A stretch of 64,000 bases of DNA from Tretioscincus oriximinensis (lineage: Eukaryota; Chordata; Lepidosauria; Squamata; Gymnophthalmidae): assembly GCA_022410635.1 (NCBI GenBank), contig JAJVDF010000490.1, positions 649,813 to 713,812 of the forward strand. Direction: 5' to 3'. The notes beneath the pieces are model-generated. The model did no database searches, had not been told where the DNA came from, and saw nothing but the letters and a program-made list of their open reading frames with translations. Made by a program: the position numbers and the translations under genes. This document shows, in pieces, positions 52,577 through 64,000 of this stretch. Positions within the stretch are counted from its first letter, which is position 1. Every line of letters begins with the position of its first letter.

Positions 52577-53483
52577 GTGTATAATTCATCCACACTTCCA
52601 CCCCCAGAATGAGTAACATAGTTTATATATTAGGAGAAAACCCAGTTGTGGTTGTTTGATGCAACAATGACTAGCACAGGGGACTCTTCTCCTCTCCCAA
52701 CTCCTTCTCGTCTTCCCTGATATAATGGCAGGCAGATGGCTATCTCCATGGCCAAAATAGTCAGAGCAGAACATCTAAAAGGTAAAGTGGTACACACAGC
52801 AGTGGTGTACCCTTCTCTTTGACTCTCTGCCCTGTCTCTGCTCTTTGAGGAAGAGCAAAAAAATGGTCTATTCTAAAGATAAAGGGCTTCCCACANCAAG
52901 AGTGTGTTCCTTTCTCTTCCTCTCTGCCTCTTCTTCTTCCGCTTCTTTAGGGATGATTGGAAAGTCTCTCTCTATAAAGGCTATCCCTCTGCTGTGGGAG
53001 GACACATGTCCACCATGCTTGGAAGCAGCCTGCAAAATTCTTCTGGGTCACTATGCTAGAGACTCAAAAACACATGTTCTTCTGGTACCAGTATTCCCAT
53101 TGGCTAAAAACCTTATGTCCCTATGGTACAGGCCATCCTATTGGACAGAGATTTTTAGCCAATGAGAACACCATAAGGGACAATTGTCAAACACATTTTA
53201 TTTATATAATAAAGATTACTGTTGGGTACACAAGTTCCTGCCATAAAAAGCTATTTACAAAAATACAGACTCTGGCTTCAGTGGAAATATTAAGAGTGGG
53301 GAATCAATTAGTCTTTCAGTGGCCTTTCAAAATCCAGCTGGTATAACAACTGTGAAGTGTTTTCTTCATTGCTTTCTTCAAGAAGCTATAAGACTGTTTA
53401 CACGAGTAATTAGTTATGAAGGTACAGTATTAATTTGTCCAGAATTTTAACTTTAAAAGACAATATACACAATAGCCTTTTGG
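52577..53483. other. No recognised feature
   Basis: Apparently unique DNA with chance frames of about 100 codons on + (52845-53165 and 53053-53346). Confidence 0.4.
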
Positions 53484-53508
53484 AGCAGCAGCAGCAGCAG
53501 CAGCAGCA
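53484..53508 (+). repeat. (AGC)8 microsatellite
   Basis: Eight AGC units in non-coding AT-rich context. Confidence 0.9.
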
Positions 53509-54348
53509 ACTAATGCCTTTTCCATTTTTTAAAAAAATTGCAATCCAGACTCCTTTGTTTCCGACCAAATTGGTGGCTTTGCAGCCTGCAATTAATATCC
53601 AGAATAAATCATCCTAGCAACTTGAGGGTGGAGGGAATCTGTCTCATAAACCCAGCAACGAAAACTGAGCAGCTCAAATTACATCTTGTCTCATTCAACC
53701 TTAAATAATTGCAGGAGGAAACCTTGGTGCCCATTAAGTTCACTGCTGTTGTTCTTTGCTTGTCTGAAATTCAAGGTGATTTATTGCACATAATGCATAA
53801 CCAATTTATCTGTGCCCTTGGGATTGCATCATTTAACTGTGAGAAATATTCAATAATTAAAATGTTTAAATCCACATAAATATTTCAGGCAGATGATGTN
53901 AAGAAGTACAGTATATGATCTTGTTTTTCTGAATGCAGCAATCCTCTCTGGTCAAGGAGATAAACCGACTGAGAGCAAAATAGTTAAATAGGCCTTTGTT
54001 ATATTTACCTTCAAAGAATGGTTTCTGGGGCCCATTTCTATCTGCTGGCTGGAGAGAAATGCTTCCTGCTTTTTGCACTTCCCCCTAGGCAGAAGCATTC
54101 CTGCTCCTAGCTCATTAACAGGAACTGTGAAAACTGTATTTTCTTACCTTTCTGTATTCTATATGTCTGGCTGTCTTCCCCTCATTGCAATTGGGTGAGT
54201 GTAGGTCATATGATATGCTGATTAGAGAAAGAGTAGAATATACCAGGGTAGAATACACAGCATTCTCACATTCTAATTAAATGTTTCTATAGTGCAGAAA
54301 TGGTTGTGGATTACTTAAAAGTACAAAAATAAAAAAGTACATTTATCG
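53509..54348. other. No repeat recognised; possible conserved non-coding DNA
   Basis: Repeat-free AT-rich stretch. 53690-53880 has closely spaced homeodomain- and POU-like motifs (TTAAATAATTG, CATAATGCATAACC, TTCAATAATTAAAA). Function is speculative. Confidence 0.35.
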
Positions 54349-54727
54349 TGGTTCGCTTCCCGATATTCCGCACCAGTATGGCAAAGAAGGCAGCTCAACC
54401 AGAGTGCTAGACACGTGTAACAGCAATCACACGGGAACACAACTTGGAGAAGAAGTAGCCTCAGGAGGACCCAAGGGTTATGGAGTCCTCCAGAGGGACC
54501 AAAAACTTCAACTTTTATTGATTACCAGATCAGAAGGCGTGATTGAAATTATGACGGCGTAAAAAGGGGCGGAGGAGACCCAACGTGGGTCAGTGATGTT
54601 ACAATGATGNGTTATTCCCCCTCCCAAGGGGGCGCAGCCTGGGTACGGGAACCAATAGGGGTAAAGAAGTGTGNGTGTGTGGTGTGGCTACTGAATGGAC
54701 CTTAGCTTCCATTGTGAAACCCTGTCA
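54349..54727 (-). mobile_element. Solo LTR of an endogenous retrovirus or LTR retrotransposon
   Basis: Read on the minus strand it begins TGACAGGGTTTCACAATGG, has GTAATCAATAAAAGTTG (polyadenylation signal) about two thirds along, and ends AAGCGAACCA, so it has the canonical TG...CA ends. Length 379 bp. Flanks atcg and atca match at 3 of 4, a likely 4-bp duplication. No gag, pol or env remnant is adjacent, so it looks like a solo LTR left by recombination. Family not assigned. Confidence 0.62.
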
Positions 54728-55927
54728 ATCAAATTAATGACAAGAATAGTGAGTCATATCAAGGGCCAAAACTCTGATGACCCATGATTGATAGTCAAAC
54801 AAAGGATAGATAGCAGTGTCTATAGAAAGGTAGAAACAGTAAATAGTGACTTCCCTTTTGTACAATGGGATATGCTTTAGGCTATATTGCCAAAGTGTGA
54901 TTCGCAGCAGGGGCCAAGCTAGCTTTAGTGTTAAAGCTAACATTTGACTTCCCTAGCCTGATGGGATTAAGTGGCCCTTTTCAGTAAAGCCATTTAGACA
55001 GGAGCTACCATTCATAGGTGCCCCTAAAGGAAAAGGAAAAAGATTAAGTAGGTTCCTGGGGTTGAGGAGAGGTCAGCTTGACCAAGGAAATTTTGCAAGA
55101 AAATTACCCAGAGGTCTCACTTTGGTAGCTTTGGTCCAGACAGGTATATCTGATATTAATAATATGATTTATAATATGTGTCCCATCAGAATTTCCCACA
55201 TACATTTATTTAATTTATCATTGGATTTAAATTGCCCTTCGCTATTGGTCACAGCAGAAAAACAACAACAATAATTGTACACATTAATATGTTTAAAATG
55301 ACCCATACCCGCCCACCCTCCATCCCTCCAATCAATCTACCCTCCATGGAAGAATAGAATGCAGAGGGAGTTACTTAAGGGTCAAAAGCTTGGGTGAAGA
55401 GCTATCAGGTGCCAAAGACTATACATTGTAGGTGCCTGGTGAGCACAAAGTGGAAGGCAATTTCAAGGTGTGGGGGCCACCACAGTAACACAACCAGCAA
55501 CCAGTAACTCAATCTACTCTGTCCTTGCTAACTGCTTGGACCATAAACTCAACTTCATACTTGGGATATATCGTGTCATGATAAGGTGGCCATAAAGGGT
55601 TTGCCACATGGATTGATGGCAATCCCACATTGTCCACACTAGATAGTTTGTATTACTTTTTGCTGTTTTGGAAAACCCCAGCGCTCACCGCAGCTTTTCC
55701 TAGAACAATCTTATAACCTACTTTCTGGATTGTCAGCAGTGTGATCCCGGTTGGGCATCATCTTTCCATGCTCTTGTGCATGGTTGTATCTGAGGTGAAA
55801 ATGGTTGGGCACATGTGCAATAGTTTACCATGTGCACCTCCAAGTATTTCACAATACAAAATACCCAGATGTACTTATTGGTAAGGCACTTTCCTCACAA
55901 TGCTGACCAAGCAATGGAGAATTTTTT
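54728..55927. other. No recognised feature
   Basis: Apparently unique AT-rich DNA; possibly degraded repeats around 55570-55800, not classifiable. Confidence 0.35.
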
Positions 55928-56122
55928 TTCTGCCCCATCTTTCTCAACCCAGAGGGACTCAAAGCGGCTTCTGTTCTTCTATTTACAACCAACACCTTGT
56001 GAAGTAGGTGGATCTGAGAGAGTTCCAGACTGGTTTTATGTAGGAGTGCAGAATCAAACCAGGAGAGACTATCAGATAAGCGTCCAACCCTCTAACCACA
56101 TGACCAGACTGGCAATAGGAGT
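55928..56122 (-). mobile_element. tRNA-headed SINE with MIR-like core
   Basis: Minus strand: GTCATGTGGTTAGAGGGTT (A box), CCTGGTTTGATTCTGCACT (B box), GAACTCTCTCAGATCCACC, TCACAAGGTGTTGGTTG, GAAGCCGCTTTGAGTCCC. Same family as 4167-4383. Confidence 0.82.
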
Positions 56123-56351
56123 TTAAGCAATCCATGATACATCGCAATCCATCCATGATACATCACAATCACATGCAGAGATCTTACTTAGGAAATAAAC
56201 ACTATAGGACATTTTGGAAATTTTTGAAGTGTTGGCAATAAATACATCTCTGAGTGTCCTTTCTTGGTGATCAGACCACAGCTGTATGCTTTATGCAAGG
56301 AAACATCGATTTGTAATGGACGAGACACTCGTGTCTATTATGGGCCTAGGA
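56123..56351. other. No recognised feature
   Basis: Short tandem-like CAATCCATGATACATCGCA then CAATCCATCCATGATACATC at 56129-56165; otherwise nothing. Confidence 0.4.
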
Positions 56352-56572
56352 ATACTAACAAGGGGTTTCGTAGTACCTTAGAGACTAACAAGAAAAAGGT
56401 AGTTAATATGAGCTTTCATAGGCTGAAGAAATAACCACCTAGTATCTGAAGAAGTGGCCTTGTCTATGAAAGCTCAAGCTGCCTTAGTTTCTANGGTTTC
56501 TAAGTTTTAGGCCTCATTGTTAGATATTCTTGACCCAGCCTAACATAGCTATTTCTTTGAATTGGGTCTAAG
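56352..56572. mobile_element. Fold-back family copy, tip at right
   Basis: Left arm ACAAGGGGTTTCGTAG and TTAGAGACTAACAAGAAAA; right arm inverted, ending TTAGATATTCTTGACCC, CTAACATAGCTATTTCTTTG, the complete tip. Flanks tgggcctagga (56341-56351) and tgggtctaaga (56573-56583) match at 9 of 11. CTGAAGAAGTGGCCTTGTC then TATGAAAGCTC at 56446-56475. Confidence 0.75.
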
Positions 56573-58463
56573 AGGGAGCTTCTGTTTTATTATAGATGTT
56601 ACTTTTGTTCTTGGCGCCCAGTTTCCCAGGGTTGTCCTACAGTCTCATTTCTTTTGTTGCTCACATTCTGGCAAGGATAGAGGGAATGTTCTCAGCTACC
56701 TTATCTGATGTCCAGCACATAGGATCATGAGAGAAGCAATGTTAGATCAGGTCACAGACCATCTAATCCAGCATCCTGTTTTACAGTCAGCCTTCCATCT
56801 GCTAGTGCAGTTTGAGCCTTAGAAGGATGTTGCGGCAGGGATATACATTACCAAATAAATCCATGTAGCCAATTATGGAGCTTGAAGATGTTCCTTTATT
56901 TGGAAGAGGGTTAAATCTCCCATGATCCTTAATAGGTGGTGTTTGCTGTAGGTAAGGAACGTTTGTGAACTTTGACCTCTTGTTTAATTTGAGTTCGCTA
57001 CTAGTGAAATTCCTCGTTTTTCTATCTAAATGCAAAGGCAGAAAGATGTGAACTGCAGCTGTCAGGGAGAATAACAATGCAGGCATTCTTCTCNGCTGTT
57101 GAGGCAATAATTGTACTTACTCTACGTTCTTCCTGACTACTAGTCAGTGAGTCGAACGTTTGATGTGAGTGAGCTATAGCATGCGAATGTAGAACAAAAT
57201 AGGTCTAGAAGCATTCGGCAGTTGGAAGATAACATCTTAGTGTGATGGAAAGAGGGAGTGGAATGGAATGAAGCAGGAGGTCAGGAGCAAAATCACATAC
57301 TGTATATAGACTTTGTGCTTGTGGTGTCCAAGTGGTGGAAGATACTACTTGTCTTCTTTTGGATTGTGCCCTTCATGTCAGTACCAGAGAGAGCTTACCT
57401 TGCCCTGCTTTTACTTTCTTGTTTCAAAAAACACTTTATTTAGTTTCAACACAATCATAAATATTAAAAAGTGTGTAGGGGAATCTAGGTATATATGTGG
57501 TTTTACTATGTATTTTATCTATGTGTTTATGCTGGGAATTGTAGGCTTACACAGCTTCATGGGAATTGTAGTTAAATATACAAGAAAGTGAAAGAGTTTC
57601 CTTGCTAAGTCTGGATAAAGGGTAAGTCCTTCATACAAATTATACAGAGAATTCAGTACACAGCCAAGTTTAATTAATAAGAATATAATACAGCCAAGAA
57701 GGAGCCTTATTTAATACTGCAGAGGTAGAGAATTTAAATGATTAAACTCAATACTTTATTTGGTCTCTTGCTATAAACTTTAATGTGTTGCTGCTGCAAC
57801 TTTAGAATGCAAATAATTGATTCCCATCTCCTCTAGCTCCCCAAAGCTAAAGCAGTACTTTTCTCTGAAATACTTACAAATNTTTCCAGTCTCTTTCAGA
57901 TGTGCTGCCAATTGATGCTGTTTCCATTTTGTCCCAAGGTAGAACAAGAACACTGTTCTTAACCAATCAATCAAATCAGCATTTATTCAGTCGATAGATG
58001 TTATGACAGGCACATAAAATGCAAATAAGCGAATAAAATGACTCATTAAAACAGCACAAATAAAACAGACATATAAATGAGCTGCAATTATAAAGCATAA
58101 AACAAAACTCTAGCTTTTATTTTAATTACCCAAAAATTGGGAACAGCTATGGTATCTAAAGACCCATATAATTAACTCATTCATTATTGGTGGGTTTTCA
58201 TAATCACAGATTCTCCTTGGAATGGAACCCCTGGATAATGAAGAAATTATGGCATGACCTCACTATAGGTAGGGTTACCAGAAAAAAGAAGGACAGGAGT
58301 GCTAGATCTCTTGTGGTTCTAAGATAGAAAGAATTTCAGCCAGTTCAGGTCTGCTTCCAATCCTGATTTTACAAATCTGTTAAAACTATGGCTCCTATCC
58401 TTTTTATTGGTAATGAAAAGCATAATCAGTTATTCTCTTGTGGGCTGAAAAGAAATATATTTG
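56573..58463. other. Mostly unrecognised; CR1 tail scrap 56738-56800
   Basis: 56738-56800 (TTAGATCAGGTCACAGACC, ATCTAATCCAGCATCCTG) is the reverse of a CR1 3' end. CTGGGAATTGTAG and ATGGGAATTGTAG repeat at 57533 and 57560. A TAGGGTTACCAG terminus at 58268 recalls the 9741 element. The rest is apparently unique. Confidence 0.4.
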
Positions 58464-58775
58464 CTAAGATATAAGAACATAAAAACATAAGAGGATCGCA
58501 GCTGAATGGGGCCAGAAGCCGTCTAGTCCAGCATTCTCTCATACCCAGTGGTCCATCAATTGCACCTGAGCAATCTCACAGAAGGCAAAATCTTCACCTG
58601 TTCTCGGCTCCCTGGAAATGGGATTTCAGAAATACTCCCAGTTGTTCCATCCTGGAGGCAGTATCAAAAGATCCATCCTAGTAGCTTTCTAACCCTTGGT
58701 CTAATCCTTCTTAAAGCTTTCCAGGCTGCTAGCTACCACCCCCATTCTGGAAGTAAATACTACCAGTGATCACAA
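58464..58775 (-). mobile_element. CR1 3' end
   Basis: ATAAGAACATAAAAACATAAG tail units, then GTCTAGTCCAGCATTCTC, CCATCAATTGCACCTGAGC, TTCCAGGCTGCTAGCTACC and TTCTGGAAGTAAATAC; reverse complement of the CR1 3' UTR. Confidence 0.83.
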
Positions 58776-59231
58776 GCTTTCTCAATTGGTTTAGGTATTT
58801 TCNAACTGCAGTCGCAGGACAGGTCACAACAAAATAGTGAAAAAGTCAGCNAAAATGGAATGTTTAAAAAGTAAGAGAACAATCAATGACTTTACTTGCA
58901 TGGGAGAGCCAAAGACCCCAGATGAACCAAGGCATCTCACAACTCCTACAACACTAAACTGTAACTCTTACCACATTCTTAAAAATAGTTTCAAAATTGG
59001 CAAAACCAAGTCTGGAAAGTGGAAGCAAGCTGCTAAAACGTCCTGCGAAGGATCTTCTCAAGTTGTTAAGAGAAGAATAGAAAGTTATGTTTAGATAGTC
59101 AGGCGTTTGGAGGAGAGCCTAGCACAGTTTGACTTTACTCCAGAGAAAGAACAAGGGTGCTCTTGTGAGATTAAGAAAACATTGGAAAATTCATGGCTCT
59201 CAGAACTGTGCAGGATGGTCTTTTAGGTTTT
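58776..59231. other. No recognised feature
   Basis: AT-rich; an 85-codon + frame (58837-59094) looks random. Confidence 0.4.
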
Positions 59232-59345
59232 GCATAAGAACATAACATAAGAGGATCCCTGCTGAATTAGGCCGGAGCCCATCAATTGCATGTGGGCAGT
59301 CTGGAACAGAAGAAGGCAAAATTTCCAACTGTTCTCGGCGTCCTT
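59232..59345 (-). mobile_element. CR1 3'-tail fragment
   Basis: GCATAAGAACATAACATAAG, GGATCCCTGCTGAATTAGGC, CATCAATTGCATGTGGGCAG, AACTGTTCTCGGCG; reverse of a CR1 3' UTR with an internal deletion. Confidence 0.75.
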
Positions 59346-60249
59346 CAACTGTTCTTGAGGACAGTAGAGGACTACTGCAGAGGACAGTAGAAGTGATCCA
59401 GCAACTGGAACCACTCCAGTGTGGCCCAATCCTGGATGAGATCAATAAAGCGCAGAAATGGCCAAAAAACAAAAGTTGCTTCTGCTTTCATTGACCTCTT
59501 TGATGTCTTATGTTGTAACATTAATGCCCCCTTTCACTTCATCTTTCACTGAAATGCTCCCATATTTGCATTCCATTAAGACATCAACCAGTATTTATTT
59601 AATGCCTAGAATTAATTATAAACCCACAAGGATAGATCTGACTACATTATCTCAGTATGCACATGGAAATGCACACCTGGACACGAAAGAACACAGAGAT
59701 ATTTGTCTCTCAAATGGTTGAAAAGGTTGTTTGGTTGGACACACACACACACACACACACACAGAGAGAGAGAGAAACATAATGGAACTCAGTTCACAAG
59801 CGGTGTTGGTCTGCTCGTTCTTCATTGATCTGTTGTCCCTCTGAAGCCCCTGGATGACTGAGCTTTGGGGAAACACAAAAGTGACACAATGTGGAGATGG
59901 GAAGTTCTAACAATGGGATGAAGACTCCAATTACCTGTAAACACACGAAGTATCAATCCATTATTGTCTCCTCTGCATTTAATCAATTAGGTTTGCTTTT
60001 GCCGGTGGGTACAATCAATCAAGCTTCTCTGCAGAACTTTTCATTGTCTGTTCCATTCCACCTTCTTGCCCTAATTAAAGAGTGTTGAATAGTCCTGGAA
60101 GCTCAAAGAAGCGCATGTTTGGGGTGGGTGATCTCAGCTGGAAGCCACCACGTCATATAGAATCTAGTCTGCTTTTAAGGAGCATCCAAACCAGCAGTGA
60201 AGGCCATCTTTAGGGAGGTGCGACTAAATGAAGGTTTTGCCTTTTTTTT
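59346..60249. other. No recognised feature except AC/AG repeat
   Basis: Apparently unique DNA; (AC)12 at 59739-59762 followed by (AG)6 to 59774. Confidence 0.45.
59739..59774 (+). repeat. (AC)12(AG)6 microsatellite
   Basis: Uninterrupted AC dinucleotides followed by AG dinucleotides. Confidence 0.95.
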
Positions 60250-60325
60250 TCTGTAGACCACTTTTCAAAATAGGATGCTGAGCTATGGACTGATCCAATA
60301 ATGCACCTCTTATGTTCTTTGGGCA
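60250..60325 (+). mobile_element. CR1 3'-terminal scrap
   Basis: CTGTAGACCAC, AGGATGCTGAGCTATGGAC, TGATCCAATAATGCACCTC then TTATGTTCTTTGGG resembles a decayed CR1 3' terminus. Confidence 0.5.
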
Positions 60326-60519
60326 TGGGAGGTTGGGGCTACAATAGGGCCTCCGGGGACCCTGGGGTTAGAGGGCTCCCAAGTAGGTCATTGAGCAAAG
60401 GGCTCTCTCGTCCACTTGTTGTTTTACCTTCATTTTAAAAGCTGCAGTGGTGCAGCTGGGTTTGTCACGATTACTGCTTTGCTGCAGTAATCTGCCCCGG
60501 GTCCCCTGAGGGTCTAGCT

Positions 60520-60830
60520 TCGATACTGAGGCATGGTTGTGCAGCAGTTAAGATTTTCAGTGTTTCAACAGAGATATCAGAGTTTAAAACCTATGTGTAT
60601 GCCCAGAGAGGGGTGAGCACCTTCTACTGGCCTTAGCTTTAGACAACTCAGCTGTTTGAAAGCAAATGCAAGTAGATAAATGAGTATCACCACAAACGTA
60701 GTGGGTAAGATAGAATAGATGTAAACCTTTGGGTGAAAAATAGCCTAGTAAGCTGCTCTGAGTTACTTTGGGTGAGAAGGGCGGGGTATAAAAACCAGAC
60801 TCACCTCCTCCTCTTCCTCCCCTTTCCCTC
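60520..60830 (+). mobile_element. Composite tRNA SINE, type 2
   Basis: Head GGTTGTGCAGCAGTTAAG, then GAGAGGGGTGAGCACCTTC, GACAACTCAGCTGTTTGAAA, GTAGATAAATGAGTATCACC, GTAAGCTGCTCTGAGTTAC and GGGGTATAAAAACCAG, with a CTC/CCT-rich tail. Sister of 20004 and 31765. Confidence 0.8.
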
Positions 60831-61424
60831 CTGCTCCTCCTATTCTAATGCTCTCCCCACTGAGCTTAAGGGAATGTAAACATCCTTGAGTGTTCCCCAA
60901 TGGTGCAAAAGAGCACGAAAAGCAACTCTCAGGTTGGTACCTCACACACTGAACTGGGCCCTCATAATACTATGTTGCCAGCATTATGAGCTGAAATTGT
61001 TTCTTTTTTAACCCATTAAAGGCGTGGCACTACTGTCTTGCATTTNTTTGCCCAATGTACGAGTTTGAAGAAGTTTATCATATTATTCCCCATTGAATGG
61101 ATTGGGAAAGGTAGTTTGTGACGGCTGTGGAGTGGATTGCAAAATTAGACTGTTCAAGACAGCACGATGAATCTACTGTCTCCCATTTTGTTTCTCACAT
61201 TCCTGCTTGCCAAGCACAATNGACTGTGCCTTGTAAGTAATTGCCTGCAATGTAAATCAGATAATTAGGGGAATTGGTGATCATATATGGTTCCAAATAA
61301 TGTAATTTGCTCAATGCAGTAATTTCCTGGAACAGAACCACAGAATTATATAAAGCATTATTGTGTTCAACAGCCTGTGAACTGTGGTTTTGTCAGCAAT
61401 AATGTGTGGCTGAGGTAACTGAAC
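60831..61424. other. No recognised feature
   Basis: Apparently unique DNA; nothing identified. Confidence 0.4.
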
Positions 61425-61530
61425 CATAAGGAGGAGGAAGAGGAGGAGGAGAAAGAAGAGGAGGAGGAAGAAGAGAAGGAGGAACAAAAAGGAAGGAGTA
61501 GGAAAGTTGGTTCTTATACCCAGAGGGTCA
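61425..61530 (-). repeat. GGA/GAA tract, probably the expanded tail of a SINE
   Basis: Minus strand ends CCTCTGGGTATAAGAACCAA, the 3' end of the SINE families here, followed by about 75 bp of CTC/CTT repeats. The SINE body is mostly gone. Confidence 0.65.
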
Positions 61531-63484
61531 CACAATGCCTTACATAATTTTCTGTTCATCTCTTTCAACAGTGAAGTAGTGCTTTAAATAATAGTGAATA
61601 GCCCAGTTAGCTGATGCTTCAAACCATAAGATCAGAGTGGCACCCAATGAATCAATGCCTTTCAATTGCGGCACAGCCCTAGAAGGCAGCCCAGGTAGAA
61701 GGGAAAAAGCAGCCCCAGTTGAGAGAAAATGGGAAAAACACATTATAGTCAACAGATCCTCCAAGCAGGGAAAGAGAACCCAGCCCTCCCCTTTCATGAC
61801 ATCCCTTTTGCTACTGCCTTCCTTGAGGCAAAGCTCACACCTCCTGTGATGTGCTTTGCCTCGAGGGAAAATGGGGCTCAGTTCCATGCTTTCTCTTCCC
61901 TTCCNTCTCTTGTGCATGTGTGGATCCTTTTTAGAAGCAGCTCACGTCACATGAGACTGTAGGTGAACAGGGCTGTACATCAGTTTAGAACCTTTTCCTT
62001 TTGGGTTTAATAAGNCACTGGAGGTGATAATCCATTTTATTGACCCTACATCTCGGCACAGCCTTATTTGTTGATTATTTATTTTACGCTTCCCCCCCTG
62101 AACGTCCAACCATAGTGGAATAAATACATGACATTGCATGCAGCTTTAGAGTAATATTTGTTTACAGTAGGGCACCATTATTGTTTATTGAAATACCAAC
62201 ATTTTAAAAATTCTTTACATTTTTAATGCCTTATGCATCTTGGTATTGTTTTCCTTCCACTGCAGCTCCCTTTGTTCAGTTTTGTGCTGTGCTGTCTTCC
62301 TTAAATTCCCTGAACTCTAGTGATTGCCGTTTATTTATAAAAGCTTTATACTTTTCGTTATTTTTAGGAAAGGATATGCATATGTTAATTAAGTAAGTTC
62401 AACAAATTCTTTGGTTTGGGTGGATCTTGCCCTGCCTTTGCATGATTCATTGTTGGACTGGATTTAACACACATGGCATCAACTTTTCACAGGCTTCTCT
62501 TTAATCATAGCTTAGAAAAGAGAGAACAAATAAGGATAAAAGCAAATAATTACTTATGGGACATGGACCACATGCCAGTGACAGCGTTTGCACCTTTGAA
62601 TAGAACAGCAAATGATANAGAGGCTGTATTCAAAGGCTCAGGGCAAAAGATGTCAGGCAGAATGTAGACACCCATTGTTTTATTTCAGCACTAGATTGGC
62701 ATTGATGCTTCCTGGCTCCCAGTGATTTACACAGCCATTCGAATCACATTCATTTTCCATGGAAGGTCGCATCTAAAAAGTAGGAAGATAATCTGCCCGT
62801 GTGAGGCAGGCCTCGGTGCAAAACGTTGATCTTTTATTAAAAGAACAAAGACTTCCGTGGTTTGCCATGGCAGAAAACTAACATTTACAAAGTAGCATGA
62901 CAGCATCGTATGCTGTTATGTGACCCCATTGAATGGGGCTGATGAAGGAGAGAGATGTGGATTGATAGATTTAGATGATCGATGATAGACAGATATTTAA
63001 AAGTACATTTATGGTATATCTTATAAAACGGATATGCACAAGACCAATGACATAATTATCCCCCCATCCCTAACCCCAGTTTTTATTGAGTAATTAAATC
63101 TTTGAACAATATAATGTCATATGGTTTCTCAACTTTACAACAACCAGTAAACAAGCCTCCTTGTCAAAGTATGTATGAATTCTCAGTCAAAGAATCGTAA
63201 CAATGTTGAAGCTTTCCCCAGAACAGATGGGTTAAAGAGGTAATCAATTTGGACCCCAATTTTTCAATATACTAGGAACTCTTACAATTGATTTTAGAAG
63301 ACAGGTATGTATGGAAACCATTTCAAGAGGTTACGATAATTAAAAGTAACATTATATGAGGCAGTANGTTGTAATGATCTGTCCAACTGTGTGGCCCTAA
63401 AAAAAAGGGGACCACTTCTCTTGGAATTCTGGGAGCTTTTTGAGGGTCAGACATCCTTGATTGTTGCACCAACAGAGTCTTCTT
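61531..63484. other. No repeat recognised; possible conserved non-coding DNA
   Basis: Long repeat-poor stretch. 62130-62240 has TTTGTTTACAGTAGG and TTGTTTATTG (forkhead-like); 62460-62880 lacks repeats. The 125-codon minus frame 61540-61917 is not recognisable. Confidence 0.35.
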
Positions 63485-63655
63485 GTTGGTAATCCCAGAC
63501 TGTAAAATAATCACCTGATGACCTGGGCTAGTTACAGTTCTCTGTAGCTCTCTCAGCCCCACTTAATTTATAAGGTGTCTGATGTGAAAAGAACAGAAGG
63601 TTATAGAAGCCACTTTGAGTCCCTGCAGGTTCAGAAAAAACAATCCACCCTCCTC
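63485..63655 (+). mobile_element. SINE with MIR-like core, 5'-truncated
   Basis: TGATGACCTGGGCTAGTTAC, AGTTCTCTGTAGCTCTCTC, AGCCCCACTTAATTTATAAG, GAAGCCACTTTGAGTCCC; same family as 4167 and 55928 (minus). Confidence 0.8.
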
Positions 63656-64000
63656 CTTCATGAATTCATCTTAAACCTTTCTCTTACATCCCCCTATTGC
63701 AACCTGTTATGGTATGGTTGAGAAAGCAAGCAGGCATATATTTAATTATTTGACAGTTAATCAATGTTTAGAACCAGATCTTATACATTACATCAAAAGC
63801 ATGCCTTCACTGTATACCTATGGATTCCACATATAAACTTTAAATGTTTGGATATGGCGTTAAAGATGCAATCAGAAAAGGCTTTGGGAGAGGACAAAGT
63901 AATATTTTCTTTCTATCCGTTGAGTCTCAAATTTCATCCCTATGCTATCTCTTTCCTTCTGTTTGACCACAACTTAAATTTATGTAAAACAGGGGAAAGA
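63656..64000. other. No recognised feature
   Basis: AT-rich end of the window; nothing identified. Confidence 0.4.

Larger units (their letters stand above)
33307..64000 (+). other. PHACTR3: Inferred 5' part of PHACTR3 intron 1
   Basis: No further PHACTR3 exon was recognised (no RPEL-like or IRTPPVRR-type block), and no other gene starts here. Mammalian PHACTR3 has a very long first intron, so the rest of the window is most simply intron 1. Alternative first exons could be hidden. Confidence 0.6.

Overview
The window is vertebrate nuclear DNA, almost certainly from a squamate reptile (lizard, gecko or snake). Four LINE lineages are recognisable from their translated remnants: L1, CR1, L2 and BovB/RTE. 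With them are tRNA-headed SINEs ending in L2-like or BovB-like tails and many short palindromic DNA elements. Scattered single n's and two runs of N (16430-16779 and 32981-33190) show a draft assembly. There is no bacterial or viral gene organisation. Almost every long open frame is a LINE relic, a low-complexity frame or chance.

The only host gene I can support is on the + strand: the first coding exon of PHACTR3 (scapinin, a PP1- and actin-binding regulator) at 33198-33306. It sits in a GC/CpG-rich promoter island (about 32230-33420) and is followed by a GAG|GTAAGG splice donor. By inference, everything downstream (33307-64000) is the start of a long intron 1, and about 1-32200 is upstream intergenic DNA.

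Upstream half, in order: an L1 3' end with nested insertions (1-1875); a hAT MITE (2157-2313); a BovB fragment split by a SINE (3557-4545); scrambled CR1 pieces (5166-6042); a GC-rich hAT-like element (7989-8548); a 581-bp terminal-inverted-repeat element (9741-10321); an L2 LINE with readable reverse-transcriptase motifs (11402-12815); an inverted pair of about 400-bp elements (15000-16035); further L1, CR1 and MITE copies; and a 39-bp minisatellite grown from CR1 coding DNA (31377-31640).

Downstream half (intron 1): a 27-copy ATG microsatellite, two CR1 copies with readable coding remnants (43358-44160 and 50838-52165), Harbinger-like MITEs, a solo LTR (54349-54727), SINEs and long stretches of apparently unique AT-rich DNA.

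The most unusual signal is a fold-back element family with about ten copies (for example 1679-1755, 15764-15953, 39579-39816, 52253-52351 and 56352-56572). One end is constant, the other is variable, and five copies are bounded by direct repeats of about 10-15 bp. Its arms carry a hammerhead-ribozyme-like block. This fits retroposition, possibly by a Penelope-like element, better than cut-and-paste transposition.
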